A stretch of 7,050 bases of DNA from Nitrososphaerales archaeon TH5893 (GCA_014523685.1 JAATVT010000104.1:1-7050); one strand, 5' to 3'; counted from the stretch's first letter, positions 1-5,147 are shown. Translations and numbers: made by a program. Notes: generated by a model not told the origin, from the sequence alone.

Positions 1-227
1 AAGTCAATGACCCTTCTATGCACCCTCATTTCGTATTTGTCCCAAGTATTCGTACCTTGTCCGCATGGAGACTTTCTAGTAACAATTTTCATTTTCTTAG
101 TTGGTAGAGGATGAGGTCCTTTCAGCTTTATCCCATTTTTTTCACCTATGCCTTTAATTTCGGAGCATACTCCTTCTAGTGTGGTAAGGTTCGTTGAAGT
201 CAGTTTTATTCGAGCTTCTTGTGCCAA
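1..227 (-). CDS. rpsJ: Ribosomal protein S10 (uS10), archaeal type, C-terminus cut by window edge
   Basis: This is a component of the small ribosomal subunit head. The minus-strand translation begins L(M)AQEARIKLTSTN and continues through GIKLKGPHPLPTKKMKIVTRKSPCG and then a WDKYEMRVHRRVIDL-like stretch, the hallmark core of S10. About 75 codons are visible. Archaeal S10 proteins are around 100 residues, so roughly the last quarter lies outside the window. The start is a TTG at 225-227: an in-frame TAG at 231-233 excludes any earlier start, and the ATG at 239-241 is out of frame. A GGGGA run about 9 bases before the TTG could serve as ribosome-binding site. The gene follows EF-1 alpha by 50 bp on the same strand, the usual archaeal tuf-rpsJ order, so co-transcription is likely. 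Identity is very secure; only the TTG start is slightly uncertain. Confidence 0.95.
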   Translation of the reverse strand, partial: MAQEARIKLTSTNLTTLEGVCSEIKGIGEKNGIKLKGPHPLPTKKMKIVTRKSPCGQGTNTWDKYEMRVHRRVID

Positions 228-277
228 GTTCTATTCCCCATGATCTGTTTCGTTATAATTGTTAGTCATCTCATCGA

Positions 278-1594
278 TTACTTTTTGGCTGATGGATCAA
301 ATTTCTCAGTAATTGATTTTATTACTCCCGCTGCTATAGTTGTACCCATATCTCTTAACGCGAATCTTCCTATCTCGGGGAACTCCTTGAAGGTCTCTAT
401 TGCTAGCGGTCTAACGGGTTTTATCTTGACAATCGCGGCATCACCTGTTTTCAGGAATTTTGGCTTTTCCTCCACTGTTGCCCCTGTCTTGGGATCTATC
501 TTGGCCATAAATTCGCTAAGCGTAGCAGCAACTTGTGCTGTATGAGCATGGAGAACCGGAGTATAGCCGGGGGCCATCGCAGTAGGGTGGTGGATTACGA
601 TTATTTGAGCCTCGAACTCCTTTGCAACGGTAGGGGGACTGTTAGACGGTCCAATAACATCTCCACGTTTTATAGCCTTTTTGTCCACACCTCTTAAATT
701 AAAACCAATGTTGTCGCCGGCCTCTGCGGAATCCATCTGTGTATGGTGTGTTTCAATTGATTTCACTTCGCCAGTAACCCCAGCGGGCATTACTATAACC
801 TTGTCGTTGGCTTTGATTATTCCCGTCTCGACTCTCCCTACAGGGACCGTGCCCACACCAGTAATCGAATAAACGTCTTGAATCGGAATTCGTAGTGGTT
901 TTCCAATAGGCTTTTCGGGAGCTTCAAACGTGTCCAGAGCATCGGCCATGGTAGGGCCTTTGTACCAGGGCATATTTTCTGATTTTTTGACCAAGTTGTC
1001 TCCTTTCCAACCAGAGACAGGTATGAAATTCACTTTGGAAGTATTATAACCTACAAGTTTCAGCATCTTTTCTACGTTCTCTTTTACTTCTTTGAAACGC
1101 GCCTCAGCGTAGCCAACGTCATCCATCTTATTTAGAGCAACAACTATTTGTCCAACTCCTAAAGTCCGAGCAAGAAACGCATGTTCCCTGGCCTGACCTC
1201 CTGGATCCGTAGCCGCTTCGGTCTCCCCCGGCTTGACGGAGACCACAAGGATTGCTACATCTGCCTCAGAGGCACCAGTTATCATGTTTTTAATAAAGTC
1301 TCGATGCCCCGGGGCATCAATTAAAGTATAAAAGTACTTGGAAGTCTCAAACTTTTGAAAAGCAAGATCTATAGTTATACCTCTATCTCTTTCATCCTTT
1401 ATACTATCTAAGACCCAAGCGTACTTGAAGGTATCTCCCTTTCCGGTAGCTTCGGATTCTTTTGCGAATGAGTCAATAGTTCTTTGATCAATTACGCCCA
1501 AATCTACCATTAAGTGACCCACAATGGTCGATTTACCATTATCTACGTGACCCGTAACCACCAAATTCATATGTGGTTTTTTGCTTGCGCTCAT
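278..1594 (-). CDS. tuf: Translation elongation factor EF-1 alpha (aEF1A)
   Basis: This GTPase delivers aminoacyl-tRNA to the ribosomal A site. The 438-residue product has all G motifs: P-loop GHVDNGKST (15-23), switch-I RGITID (71-76), DAPGHRDF (93-100), NKMD (155-158), and SGWKGDN (194-200) in the G5 region. Domains 2 and 3 follow from about 228 (IPIQDVYSITGVGTVPVGRVETG) to the C-terminus, including HHPTAMAPGYTPVLHAHT and RFALRDMGTTIAAGVI. Length and the archaeal/eukaryotic-style insert around 35-65 separate it from bacterial EF-Tu. The ATG at 1592-1594 directly precedes MSASKKPHMNLVVTGHVD, a normal N-terminus for the family. It is followed by S10 after 50 bp; the gene upstream on the same strand is a cupin, not fusA, so it probably has its own promoter in the 137-bp gap. 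Confidence 0.98.
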   Translation of the reverse strand: MSASKKPHMNLVVTGHVDNGKSTIVGHLMVDLGVIDQRTIDSFAKESEATGKGDTFKYAWVLDSIKDERDRGITIDLAFQKFETSKYFYTLIDAPGHRDFIKNMITGASEADVAILVVSVKPGETEAATDPGGQAREHAFLARTLGVGQIVVALNKMDDVGYAEARFKEVKENVEKMLKLVGYNTSKVNFIPVSGWKGDNLVKKSENMPWYKGPTMADALDTFEAPEKPIGKPLRIPIQDVYSITGVGTVPVGRVETGIIKANDKVIVMPAGVTGEVKSIETHHTQMDSAEAGDNIGFNLRGVDKKAIKRGDVIGPSNSPPTVAKEFEAQIIVIHHPTAMAPGYTPVLHAHTAQVAATLSEFMAKIDPKTGATVEEKPKFLKTGDAAIVKIKPVRPLAIETFKEFPEIGRFALRDMGTTIAAGVIKSITEKFDPSAKK

Positions 1595-1630
1595 ACACGG
1601 TAGAACGTTAAGAGGGCTTTATTTGTATTT

Positions 1631-1638
1631 CGAATAAA
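1631..1638 (-). promoter_or_regulatory. Possible TATA box for EF-1 alpha
   Basis: On the minus strand the sequence reads TTTATTCG, inside an A+T-rich stretch. A start about 26 bases downstream of its centre would fall near 1608, giving a leader of about 14 nt before the ATG at 1594. The match to an archaeal TATA box is weak and an alternative AT-rich stretch lies at about 1617-1630. This is inferred from spacing only. Confidence 0.3.
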
Positions 1639-1655
1639 TCAAACCCATTTTGTAG

Positions 1656-1676
1656 ATTGTCAGGCTATCGGACAAT
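1656..1676. repeat. Inverted repeat ATTGTC/GACAAT upstream of EF-1 alpha promoter
   Basis: ATTGTC (1656-1661) and GACAAT (1671-1676) are exact reverse complements separated by nine bases. The repeat lies about 20 bp upstream of the putative EF-1 alpha TATA box, a suitable place for an operator. A 6-bp repeat can arise by chance, so function is only a suggestion. Confidence 0.35.
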
Positions 1677-1699
1677 GCTAGTTATCACATTGGAATAGA

Positions 1700-1721
1700 C
1701 CTAATGATATCAGTCATTAGG
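1700..1721. repeat. Perfect 8-bp inverted repeat after the cupin gene
   Basis: CCTAATGA (1700-1707) and TCATTAGG (1714-1721) are perfectly complementary with a 6-base loop. The repeat begins 10 bp past the cupin stop codon on the minus strand. It could be a transcript-end hairpin of the cupin gene or an operator for EF-1 alpha. No T-run follows it, so a classical intrinsic terminator is not supported. Confidence 0.5.
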
Positions 1722-1731
1722 AGTGTTCGGT

Positions 1732-2118
1732 TTAGTGGATACGAATTTTTTCATGTTTGTGTGTGGATGGCGAAGTGGTCTTTCTCTTGTAGTCATCTTC
1801 GAGTCGAACTATGTCGTCCTCATCGAACGTGCCGTAAGATATTTCGAGTATTACGCATTTGGTTTCTTTGGCTTCAATTCTGTGTCTTGTATTCTTCGGA
1901 ATTTCAATGGTTCGCCCTTCCTTAAGCACGTAGAATCTGTTGTCAACTTGTACGTGAGCAATACCAGTAACTACCATCCAAAATTCAGACCTTTTTTTAT
2001 GATACTGAAGACTTAATCGAGATAAAGGATTAACATAAATCAACTTAACAGTACACATTTTATTCTCATGGAATTTTTCAAATTTCCCCCATGGTCTATG
2101 TTCAGAATAAAATCCCAT
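1732..2118 (-). CDS. Single-domain cupin, type-II mannose-6-phosphate isomerase-like
   Basis: The 128-residue product matches the cupin domain found at the C-terminus of type-II phosphomannose isomerases/GDP-mannose pyrophosphorylases and also as stand-alone proteins. It opens with RPWGKFEKF (8-16), followed by the metal-site strand LSLQYHKKRSEFWMVVTG (35-52). Candidate metal ligands are H40, E45 and H79, with Q38 nearby. IPKNTRHRIEA (73-83) is the second cupin motif, and the family signature DEDDIVRLEDDYKR (99-112) follows. The last 16 residues are a charged His/Lys-rich tail. Such proteins interconvert mannose-6-P and fructose-6-P, feeding GDP-mannose and glycan synthesis; activity here is inferred from family. 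No nucleotidyltransferase domain is attached. The ATG at 2116-2118 lies just before the conserved HRPWG region, as expected. It is divergent from aIF-1A. Confidence 0.85.
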   Translation of the reverse strand: MGFYSEHRPWGKFEKFHENKMCTVKLIYVNPLSRLSLQYHKKRSEFWMVVTGIAHVQVDNRFYVLKEGRTIEIPKNTRHRIEAKETKCVILEISYGTFDEDDIVRLEDDYKRKTTSPSTHKHEKIRIH

Positions 2119-2143
2119 ATCATATCGTCTGCACTCGGACTAG

Positions 2144-2151
2144 ATTTATTA
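2144..2151 (-). promoter_or_regulatory. Putative TATA box for the cupin gene
   Basis: The minus strand reads TAATAAAT within AAATAATAAATC. A start about 26 bases from its centre falls near 2122, just ahead of the ATG at 2118, so the message would be almost leaderless. This agrees with the lack of a purine-rich ribosome-binding site before that ATG. Assigned from sequence and spacing only. Confidence 0.45.
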
Positions 2152-2225
2152 TTTGCCCCTACAACAGTTTCATTAGACTTGTTTTCCCAGTAGTACGGAG
2201 CCCTGAGAGGTTCGGAAATTCATGA

Positions 2226-2262
2226 CTAAACAATGGGCATGCTTTAGTGATCTAAACAATGG
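2226..2262. repeat. Close direct repeat CTAAACAATGG with inverted TTTAG/CTAAA
   Basis: CTAAACAATGG occurs exactly at 2226-2236 and 2252-2262, a 26-bp period. Between them TTTAG (2243-2247) forms an inverted repeat with CTAAA (2252-2256) across four bases, and a GCATGC palindrome lies at 2238-2243. The phasing suggests a protein-binding site or the remnant of a short duplication, but no function can be assigned. Confidence 0.45.
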
Positions 2263-2519
2263 CAACTGAATTCGGCTATCATTATAAAGATAAAAAAAGG
2301 CACTAATGTCATCGCACACTCATCATAATAATCCATCTTGAGTCGAGCCATCACTACTATCGGACGAAACAACCATTATAGTATACTCGCTATTTCATTT
2401 TTGTGTCTATGATCACGTCACAAATCTGCCGATATGTCCGATCTGACTTGAAGAAAATAGCACAGTGACTACTCATCTCGTTGAACTACTTAACAAGATT
2501 CGGCAACTCATGGTTTGGG

Positions 2520-2533
2520 GTATTGGCCAATAC
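2520..2533. repeat. Perfect 14-bp palindrome GTATTGGCCAATAC upstream of aIF-1A
   Basis: GTATTGGCCAATAC is its own reverse complement. It ends about 10 bp before the putative aIF-1A TATA box, covering or abutting the position of a TFB-recognition element. A dyad here suggests a dimeric DNA-binding protein. The same ATTGG half-site occurs in the TFB promoter region. Confidence 0.55.
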
Positions 2534-2543
2534 ATTTTTATTC

Positions 2544-2551
2544 TTTTATTA
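2544..2551 (+). promoter_or_regulatory. Putative TATA box for aIF-1A
   Basis: TTTTATTA lies in a T/A-rich run (2534-2552). Twenty-six bases past its centre is about 2574. That start would put the message only about 9 nt ahead of the non-standard ATT codon at 2583, but about 60 nt ahead of the first standard in-frame start at 2634. A second T-rich option is at 2535-2542. Confidence 0.4.
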
Positions 2552-2582
2552 CCGTCTAATCATTTAGTTTCAAACACAGGGG

Positions 2583-2633
2583 ATTGTAAAATTAGGCAAA
2601 AGAAAAGTACTCAATGAATCGTATCTGAAGGAA
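2583..2633 (+). other. In-frame conserved N-terminal extension of aIF-1A lacking a standard start codon
   Basis: Reading upstream in the aIF-1A frame from the TTG at 2634 gives I-V-K-L-G-K-R-K-V-L-N-E-S-Y-L-K-E, after an in-frame TAG at 2565-2567. A basic GKRK-type N-terminus leading into a short helix before the S1-like core is what archaeal aIF-1A proteins normally have, so this stretch is probably translated. It contains no in-frame ATG, GTG or TTG. Candidate starts are ATT at 2583 (a GGGG run lies immediately before it), TTA at 2592 in the position usually held by Met, or CTG at 2625. Coding character is well supported; which codon starts it is not. Confidence 0.6.
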
Positions 2634-2900
2634 TTGGTAATGCCACAGGATGGAGAGCTCTTCGGTCGGGTAATTAAGTTGGTAGGAGGCGATAATATAA
2701 TAGTTAAAAGTTCCGATGGAAGAATCAGAACGTGTCGAATTAGGGGCAAAATCAAAAGAAAAATGTGGATTAGAGATAACGACCTTGTTCTTATTGCCCC
2801 TTGGGACTTTCAGTCAGATAAAGCAGACATAATATGGCGTTATATTTCTGCTCATGCCGATAAATTGGAACAAGACGGCCATTTGCAAGGTCTTAGGTAA
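2634..2900 (+). CDS. eif1a: Translation initiation factor 1A (aIF-1A), start uncertain
   Basis: aIF-1A binds the small subunit A site and helps position initiator tRNA and mRNA, the counterpart of eIF1A and bacterial IF1. The product is an OB/S1-IF1-like domain: MPQDGELFGRVIKLVGGDNIIVKSSDGRIRTCRIRG (about 3-38), KIKRKMWIRDNDLVLIAPWDFQSDKADIIWRY (about 39-70), and a C-terminal helix ending GHLQGLR. The MWIRxxDxVLIxPWDFQ signature is diagnostic. The coordinates use the first standard in-frame start (TTG 2634; an ATG follows at 2640), giving 88 residues, which is short for archaeal aIF-1A. Homologous-looking codons continue upstream to about 2583, which would give about 105 residues, so the true N-terminus is probably earlier. 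It is the only plus-strand gene here, divergent from the cupin and convergent with the 252-residue protein. Confidence 0.93.
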   Translation: MVMPQDGELFGRVIKLVGGDNIIVKSSDGRIRTCRIRGKIKRKMWIRDNDLVLIAPWDFQSDKADIIWRYISAHADKLEQDGHLQGLR

Positions 2901-2927
2901 TTAATAATCCCAAAATATATAGAACAT

Positions 2928-2971
2928 TATCTTATGGAACCCGCCAGGATTTCTGGAATTTCGATAAGATA
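2928..2971. repeat. Nested inverted repeat between convergent genes
   Basis: TATCTTAT (2928-2935) and ATAAGATA (2964-2971) are exact reverse complements. Inside them CCAG (2944-2947) and CTGG (2953-2956) form a second short dyad. The element starts 27 bp past the aIF-1A stop in a gap shared by two convergent genes, so it may mark transcript 3' ends on one or both strands. A T-run (2995-3001) follows some 24 bp later on the plus strand. Confidence 0.35.
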
Positions 2972-3026
2972 CATCATTTAAACGCAAGTTGACTGTTTTT
3001 GTTAGATAGCGAGATCCACAAGAATA

Positions 3027-3039
3027 TATTGCCAATTGG
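3027..3039. repeat. Intergenic ATTGCCAAT motif with overlapping CCAATTGG palindrome
   Basis: ATTGCCAAT at 3028-3036 overlaps the palindrome CCAATTGG at 3032-3039. It lies 14 bp past the 3' end of the 252-residue gene. It is one of four related intergenic sites in the window. Role unknown. Confidence 0.4.
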
Positions 3040-3052
3040 TATGCATAATATT

Positions 3053-3811
3053 TTATCCATTTTCCGATCTTTTGCGAATCTCCTCGTAGCCTTCGACCAA
3101 TTCTCCGTAAGTCAGATTCAAAAACGCCTTAAATCTGCTATCTTTTGAGAGAAGACTCTTCATATCATTTTCAAGCTCGTATAGTGCAACTTTTGCATTG
3201 TCTTTCGTCATTCCAGAGGTGGAACGAAGGATATTTGCTTCACTATACATCATGGCAAACTTCAAAACAAGAATCTTCGCCAACCACATCAGGTCTAATT
3301 CCAATTCTCTTATATGTTCATTCAAATAGTCTTCAGATCTAGAATTTTTAATTAGTTCCAAACTTGATATAGTTCTAGTAGAACATGCTTTCAAATATCT
3401 GGTAATTTCCGCATACAGGCTTGCGGTGCATCTTTTAATTGTCTGAACCCCAAAAAACTGGTAAAGCAGCGTTTGTAATACGGTACATTCAGAATATCTT
3501 ATCAACAGGGCCGGAGGATATTCTTCCAATTTTGATAGAGCATAGAAAATTCCCTTCTCTGTTAATCTGTAGTTGGTTGAACCAGATAAGAATTTCCCTT
3601 CAATACTTTGAATTAACATTATTTCTTGGAGTCTACGAGCAGTAGATTGTTCGTACTTTGAGGCCGCAGATTGACTTCTAAACCTAAAGTACGAACTTAT
3701 TTTTGGAGATGATCCGCTGTTAATAAGCCTAACCATAAATGCCATGTCATCGCCTGAGATGGAGGATGGATTATAATCCAATACTTGAGTAACGTATAGC
3801 CTGTAGTCCAC
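3053..3811 (-). CDS. Hypothetical protein with winged-helix-like N-terminus
   Basis: I do not recognise a named family for this 252-residue product. Residues about 20-95 resemble a winged helix-turn-helix: a helical stretch (MAFMVRLINSG), a possible recognition helix around SQSAASKYEQSTARRLQEI (46-64), and a wing-like hairpin leading to NYRLTEKGIFYALSKLEE (80-97); YxLTEKG is common in archaeal wHTH regulators. The rest, about 100-250, appears all-helical with leucine-rich, charged segments and no transmembrane segment or signal peptide, so it could be a dimerisation or partner-binding domain. The start is GTG at 3809-3811; an in-frame TAA lies 30 bases upstream, with no ATG between. A good TATA-like box upstream supports independent transcription. 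It lies downstream of TFB on the same strand. A DNA-binding role is inference only. Confidence 0.75.
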   Translation of the reverse strand: MDYRLYVTQVLDYNPSSISGDDMAFMVRLINSGSSPKISSYFRFRSQSAASKYEQSTARRLQEIMLIQSIEGKFLSGSTNYRLTEKGIFYALSKLEEYPPALLIRYSECTVLQTLLYQFFGVQTIKRCTASLYAEITRYLKACSTRTISSLELIKNSRSEDYLNEHIRELELDLMWLAKILVLKFAMMYSEANILRSTSGMTKDNAKVALYELENDMKSLLSKDSRFKAFLNLTYGELVEGYEEIRKRSENG

Positions 3812-3846
3812 AGTCCTGAGGTATATTTGTCTGAGAATGCTTTAAG

Positions 3847-3854
3847 TTTTATAA
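3847..3854 (-). promoter_or_regulatory. Putative TATA box for the 252-residue protein gene
   Basis: The minus strand reads TTATAAAA. A start about 26 bases from its centre falls near 3824, about 13 nt before the GTG at 3811. The spacing supports that GTG as the real initiation codon and this gene as separately transcribed from TFB. Confidence 0.55.
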
Positions 3855-3978
3855 TGGGTGGTAGCAGCTGATATTTGAATAATGATATGCACGGGGAATT
3901 ATTATACACTATCAAGATACTCGTAGGATCGTAGGTAAAAGGAATTGAAGTGAAGTAACCTGTCCACCATTTTCTAAC

Positions 3979-3989
3979 GATTGCCAATC
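3979..3989. repeat. Palindromic GATTGCCAATC site
   Basis: GATTG and CAATC flank a single central C, a 5+1+5 dyad. It contains the same ATTGCCAAT word found at 3028 and (as reverse complement) 4993. It lies in the gap between TFB and the 252-residue gene, about 125 bp upstream of that gene's putative TATA box. Possible regulator site; unproven. Confidence 0.4.
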
Positions 3990-4030
3990 AATGAACCTTG
4001 AGAACGGCAGGGATCCCAGTCTAAAATCAA

Positions 4031-4056
4031 GCATAATAAGAAAATAAGATAGAAGG
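4031..4056 (-). terminator. Pyrimidine-rich tract downstream of TFB, possible terminator
   Basis: On the minus strand, from about 20 bases past the TFB stop, the DNA is dominated by T and C with runs such as TTATTTTCTTATT and no hairpin. Archaeal RNA polymerase can terminate at T-rich tracts, so this is a reasonable candidate end of the TFB message. Confidence 0.3.
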
Positions 4057-4075
4057 ATTAGATTAGGCTATTAAT

Positions 4076-4975
4076 TCATATAAGTTGACTTTTGAGATCC
4101 TTGAATCTATTTCTGATCGTTACTTCTGTTACCCCTGATGCATCGGCAATGTTCATCTGAGATATGGGTTCACCTGTATTCAAACATGAAAAATAAAGAA
4201 CTGAGGCAGCAAGACCCATCGGGTCCTTTCCGGCAGATACACCACTTTTGGTTATCTTGTTCATAATGGTAATTGCTTGACGTTTTGTTCTTTCGCTTAG
4301 ATTAGCCTTGTTCGCGACCTTCGCAATGCATTTCATGGGATCGACCATGGGGATCTTAAGATCAAGTTCGAATACAAGCAATCTATAAGTCCTCGCCAAC
4401 TCCTTACGTTTGATGTTACTGACACCTGCAATGTCGGATAAGGTTCTAGATATCCCAGTTTCTCTACAGGCAATGTACGCCGCAGCCGCCAAAACTCCGG
4501 AAATAGTTCTTCCACGCACCATCCCTCTCTCTTGGGCCTTCCTGTAAATATATGCGGTCTTCTCCGTAGCAGCTTCTGGTAAGCCTAATTTATCCTTCAA
4601 AATATCCAACTGACTAAAAGCGTGTCTGAGGTTCCTATCGGTAGGAGTATGAGCCTGAGTCCTAAAGTCCCAGGTCCTAAGCCTCTCCATCGTAGCCCGC
4701 ATGGCCGCATCCAAACCGCGACCGCTGGCATCCTTGTCACTCTTGCCTATTACGGTCGAAAGACCCATGTCATGCCTTGCTAGTGAAGTTGGGATTCCGG
4801 TTCGTGTTCTGTTGTTAGATTCTTCCTGATTAAATGCTCGCCATTCTGCTCGAGTTTCTTGTGTTTTATCAGAGACAACTAAACCACACCTACTGCAAAT
4901 AATCTCACCAGATTCAAGGTCGGTGATCATCTCATCTTTTTGACATATAGAACATAAAATCTTGGAATTTTGCAT
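4076..4975 (-). CDS. tfb: Transcription initiation factor B (TFB, TFIIB family)
   Basis: TFB bridges the TBP-TATA complex and RNA polymerase. The 299-residue product has an N-terminal zinc ribbon with C8, C11, C27 and C30 (CSIC...CSRCGLVVSD). The B-reader/linker follows, with EWRAFNQEE (44-52) and RTGIPTSLARHDMGLSTVIGKSDKDASGR (about 58-86). Two cyclin folds run from about 113-205 (including GRTISGVLAAAAYIACRETG) and about 208-298 (DPMGLAASVLYFSCLNTG). The C-terminal helix-turn-helix near TEVTIRNRFKDL (283-294) would read the BRE. All key elements are intact, so this should be a working TFB. Nitrososphaerota often carry several TFB paralogues, and this could be one of them. The ATG at 4973-4975 is six codons before the ribbon's first cysteine pair and fits the family. 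The upstream region is rich in dyads, hinting at regulation of this gene. Confidence 0.97.
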   Translation of the reverse strand: MQNSKILCSICQKDEMITDLESGEIICSRCGLVVSDKTQETRAEWRAFNQEESNNRTRTGIPTSLARHDMGLSTVIGKSDKDASGRGLDAAMRATMERLRTWDFRTQAHTPTDRNLRHAFSQLDILKDKLGLPEAATEKTAYIYRKAQERGMVRGRTISGVLAAAAYIACRETGISRTLSDIAGVSNIKRKELARTYRLLVFELDLKIPMVDPMKCIAKVANKANLSERTKRQAITIMNKITKSGVSAGKDPMGLAASVLYFSCLNTGEPISQMNIADASGVTEVTIRNRFKDLKSQLI

Positions 4976-4983
4976 TTCTCTAG

Positions 4984-4998
4984 GCCAATTTTATTGGC
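4984..4998. promoter_or_regulatory. Inverted repeat GCCAAT-TTT-ATTGGC over predicted TFB start site
   Basis: GCCAAT (4984-4989) and ATTGGC (4993-4998) are perfect reverse complements with a TTT spacer. The dyad lies between the TFB TATA box and its ATG and covers the predicted start site near 4985. A protein bound here would block transcription, so an operator, perhaps autoregulatory, is plausible. As RNA it could also form a small hairpin at the 5' end. The right half continues as ATTGGCAATAC, close to the palindrome upstream of aIF-1A. Confidence 0.5.
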
Positions 4999-5006
4999 AA
5001 TACAGG

Positions 5007-5016
5007 TATTTAAATA
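5007..5016 (-). promoter_or_regulatory. TATA box of TFB (palindromic TATTTAAATA)
   Basis: TATTTAAATA is a strong archaeal TATA-like sequence. From its centre, 26 bases in the minus direction reaches about 4985, giving a leader of about 10 nt before the TFB ATG. The box is a perfect palindrome, so on sequence alone it could also support plus-strand transcription toward 5037 and the hairpin region. Confidence 0.6.
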
Positions 5017-5061
5017 GACATAGCTCACTATTCACAAATAACCATCCTCTACCGACCACAT

Positions 5062-5114
5062 TTTGTCAAAGTTAACAGTTTATTGTGAACATTTCACAAC
5101 AAACCTTTGACAAA
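5062..5114. repeat. Nested 53-base inverted repeat upstream of TFB
   Basis: Three matched segments nest around a CAT centre: TTTGTCAAAG (5062-5071) with CTTTGACAAA (5105-5114), GTTT (5078-5081) with AAAC (5101-5104), and TTGTGAA (5083-5089) with TTCACAA (5093-5099). Unpaired are only TTAACA (5072-5077), one A/C mismatch (5082/5100) and the 3-base centre. That is 21 pairs in 53 bases, the best structured element in the window. It lies 46 bp upstream of the TFB TATA box and 105 bp past the acetyltransferase stop. No T-run follows on either strand, so it is not a simple terminator. It may be an operator, a cruciform site or a structured RNA. Confidence 0.7.
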
Positions 5115-5147
5115 TAGTAATCCTATCTCTGTCCGTAAGCTCACTAC

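Larger units (their letters stand above)
2119..2582. other. 464-bp divergent intergenic region (cupin / aIF-1A)
   Basis: No convincing gene is seen on either strand. The region holds the putative cupin promoter at its left end and, at its right end, a 14-bp palindrome and putative aIF-1A promoter. A cluster of short direct and inverted repeats lies at 2226-2262. The middle (about 2265-2515) has no structured RNA or tRNA that I recognise; only very short open frames occur there. Its length exceeds that of the other gaps in this compact window, so an unrecognised small RNA is possible. Confidence 0.6.

Noticed and set aside
219..872. Two plus-strand open frames (219-545 and 681-872)
   Set aside because: Both are antisense to EF-1 alpha or S10, whose motifs are unmistakable.
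1704..2016. Overlapping plus-strand open frames antisense to the cupin
   Set aside because: The cupin signature on the minus strand is clear; these frames carry no motif.
2306..2341. 11-residue His/Asn-rich micro-frame after a TATA-like TTATAAAG at 2282-2289
   Set aside because: The predicted transcript start would fall after its ATG and nothing supports translation.
1665..2365. CTATCGGAC present in two gaps (1665-1673 and 2357-2365)
   Set aside because: A single repeated 9-mer 700 bp apart is expected by chance in a 7-kb window.
2570..2755. Minus-strand open frame over the aIF-1A start
   Set aside because: Antisense to aIF-1A with no recognisable product.
3697..3987. Minus-strand open frame of 96 residues overlapping the start of the 252-residue gene
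   Set aside because: It starts at TTG, overlaps the better gene by 115 bases in another frame, contains that gene's promoter, and gives a Trp/Tyr-rich product with no family features.
4010..4017. GGGATCCC palindrome
   Set aside because: A short isolated palindrome with no positional relation to a promoter.
3812..4075. Searched for a tRNA or other structured RNA gene in this gap
   Set aside because: No cloverleaf, TTC-loop sequence or CCA-type end was found.
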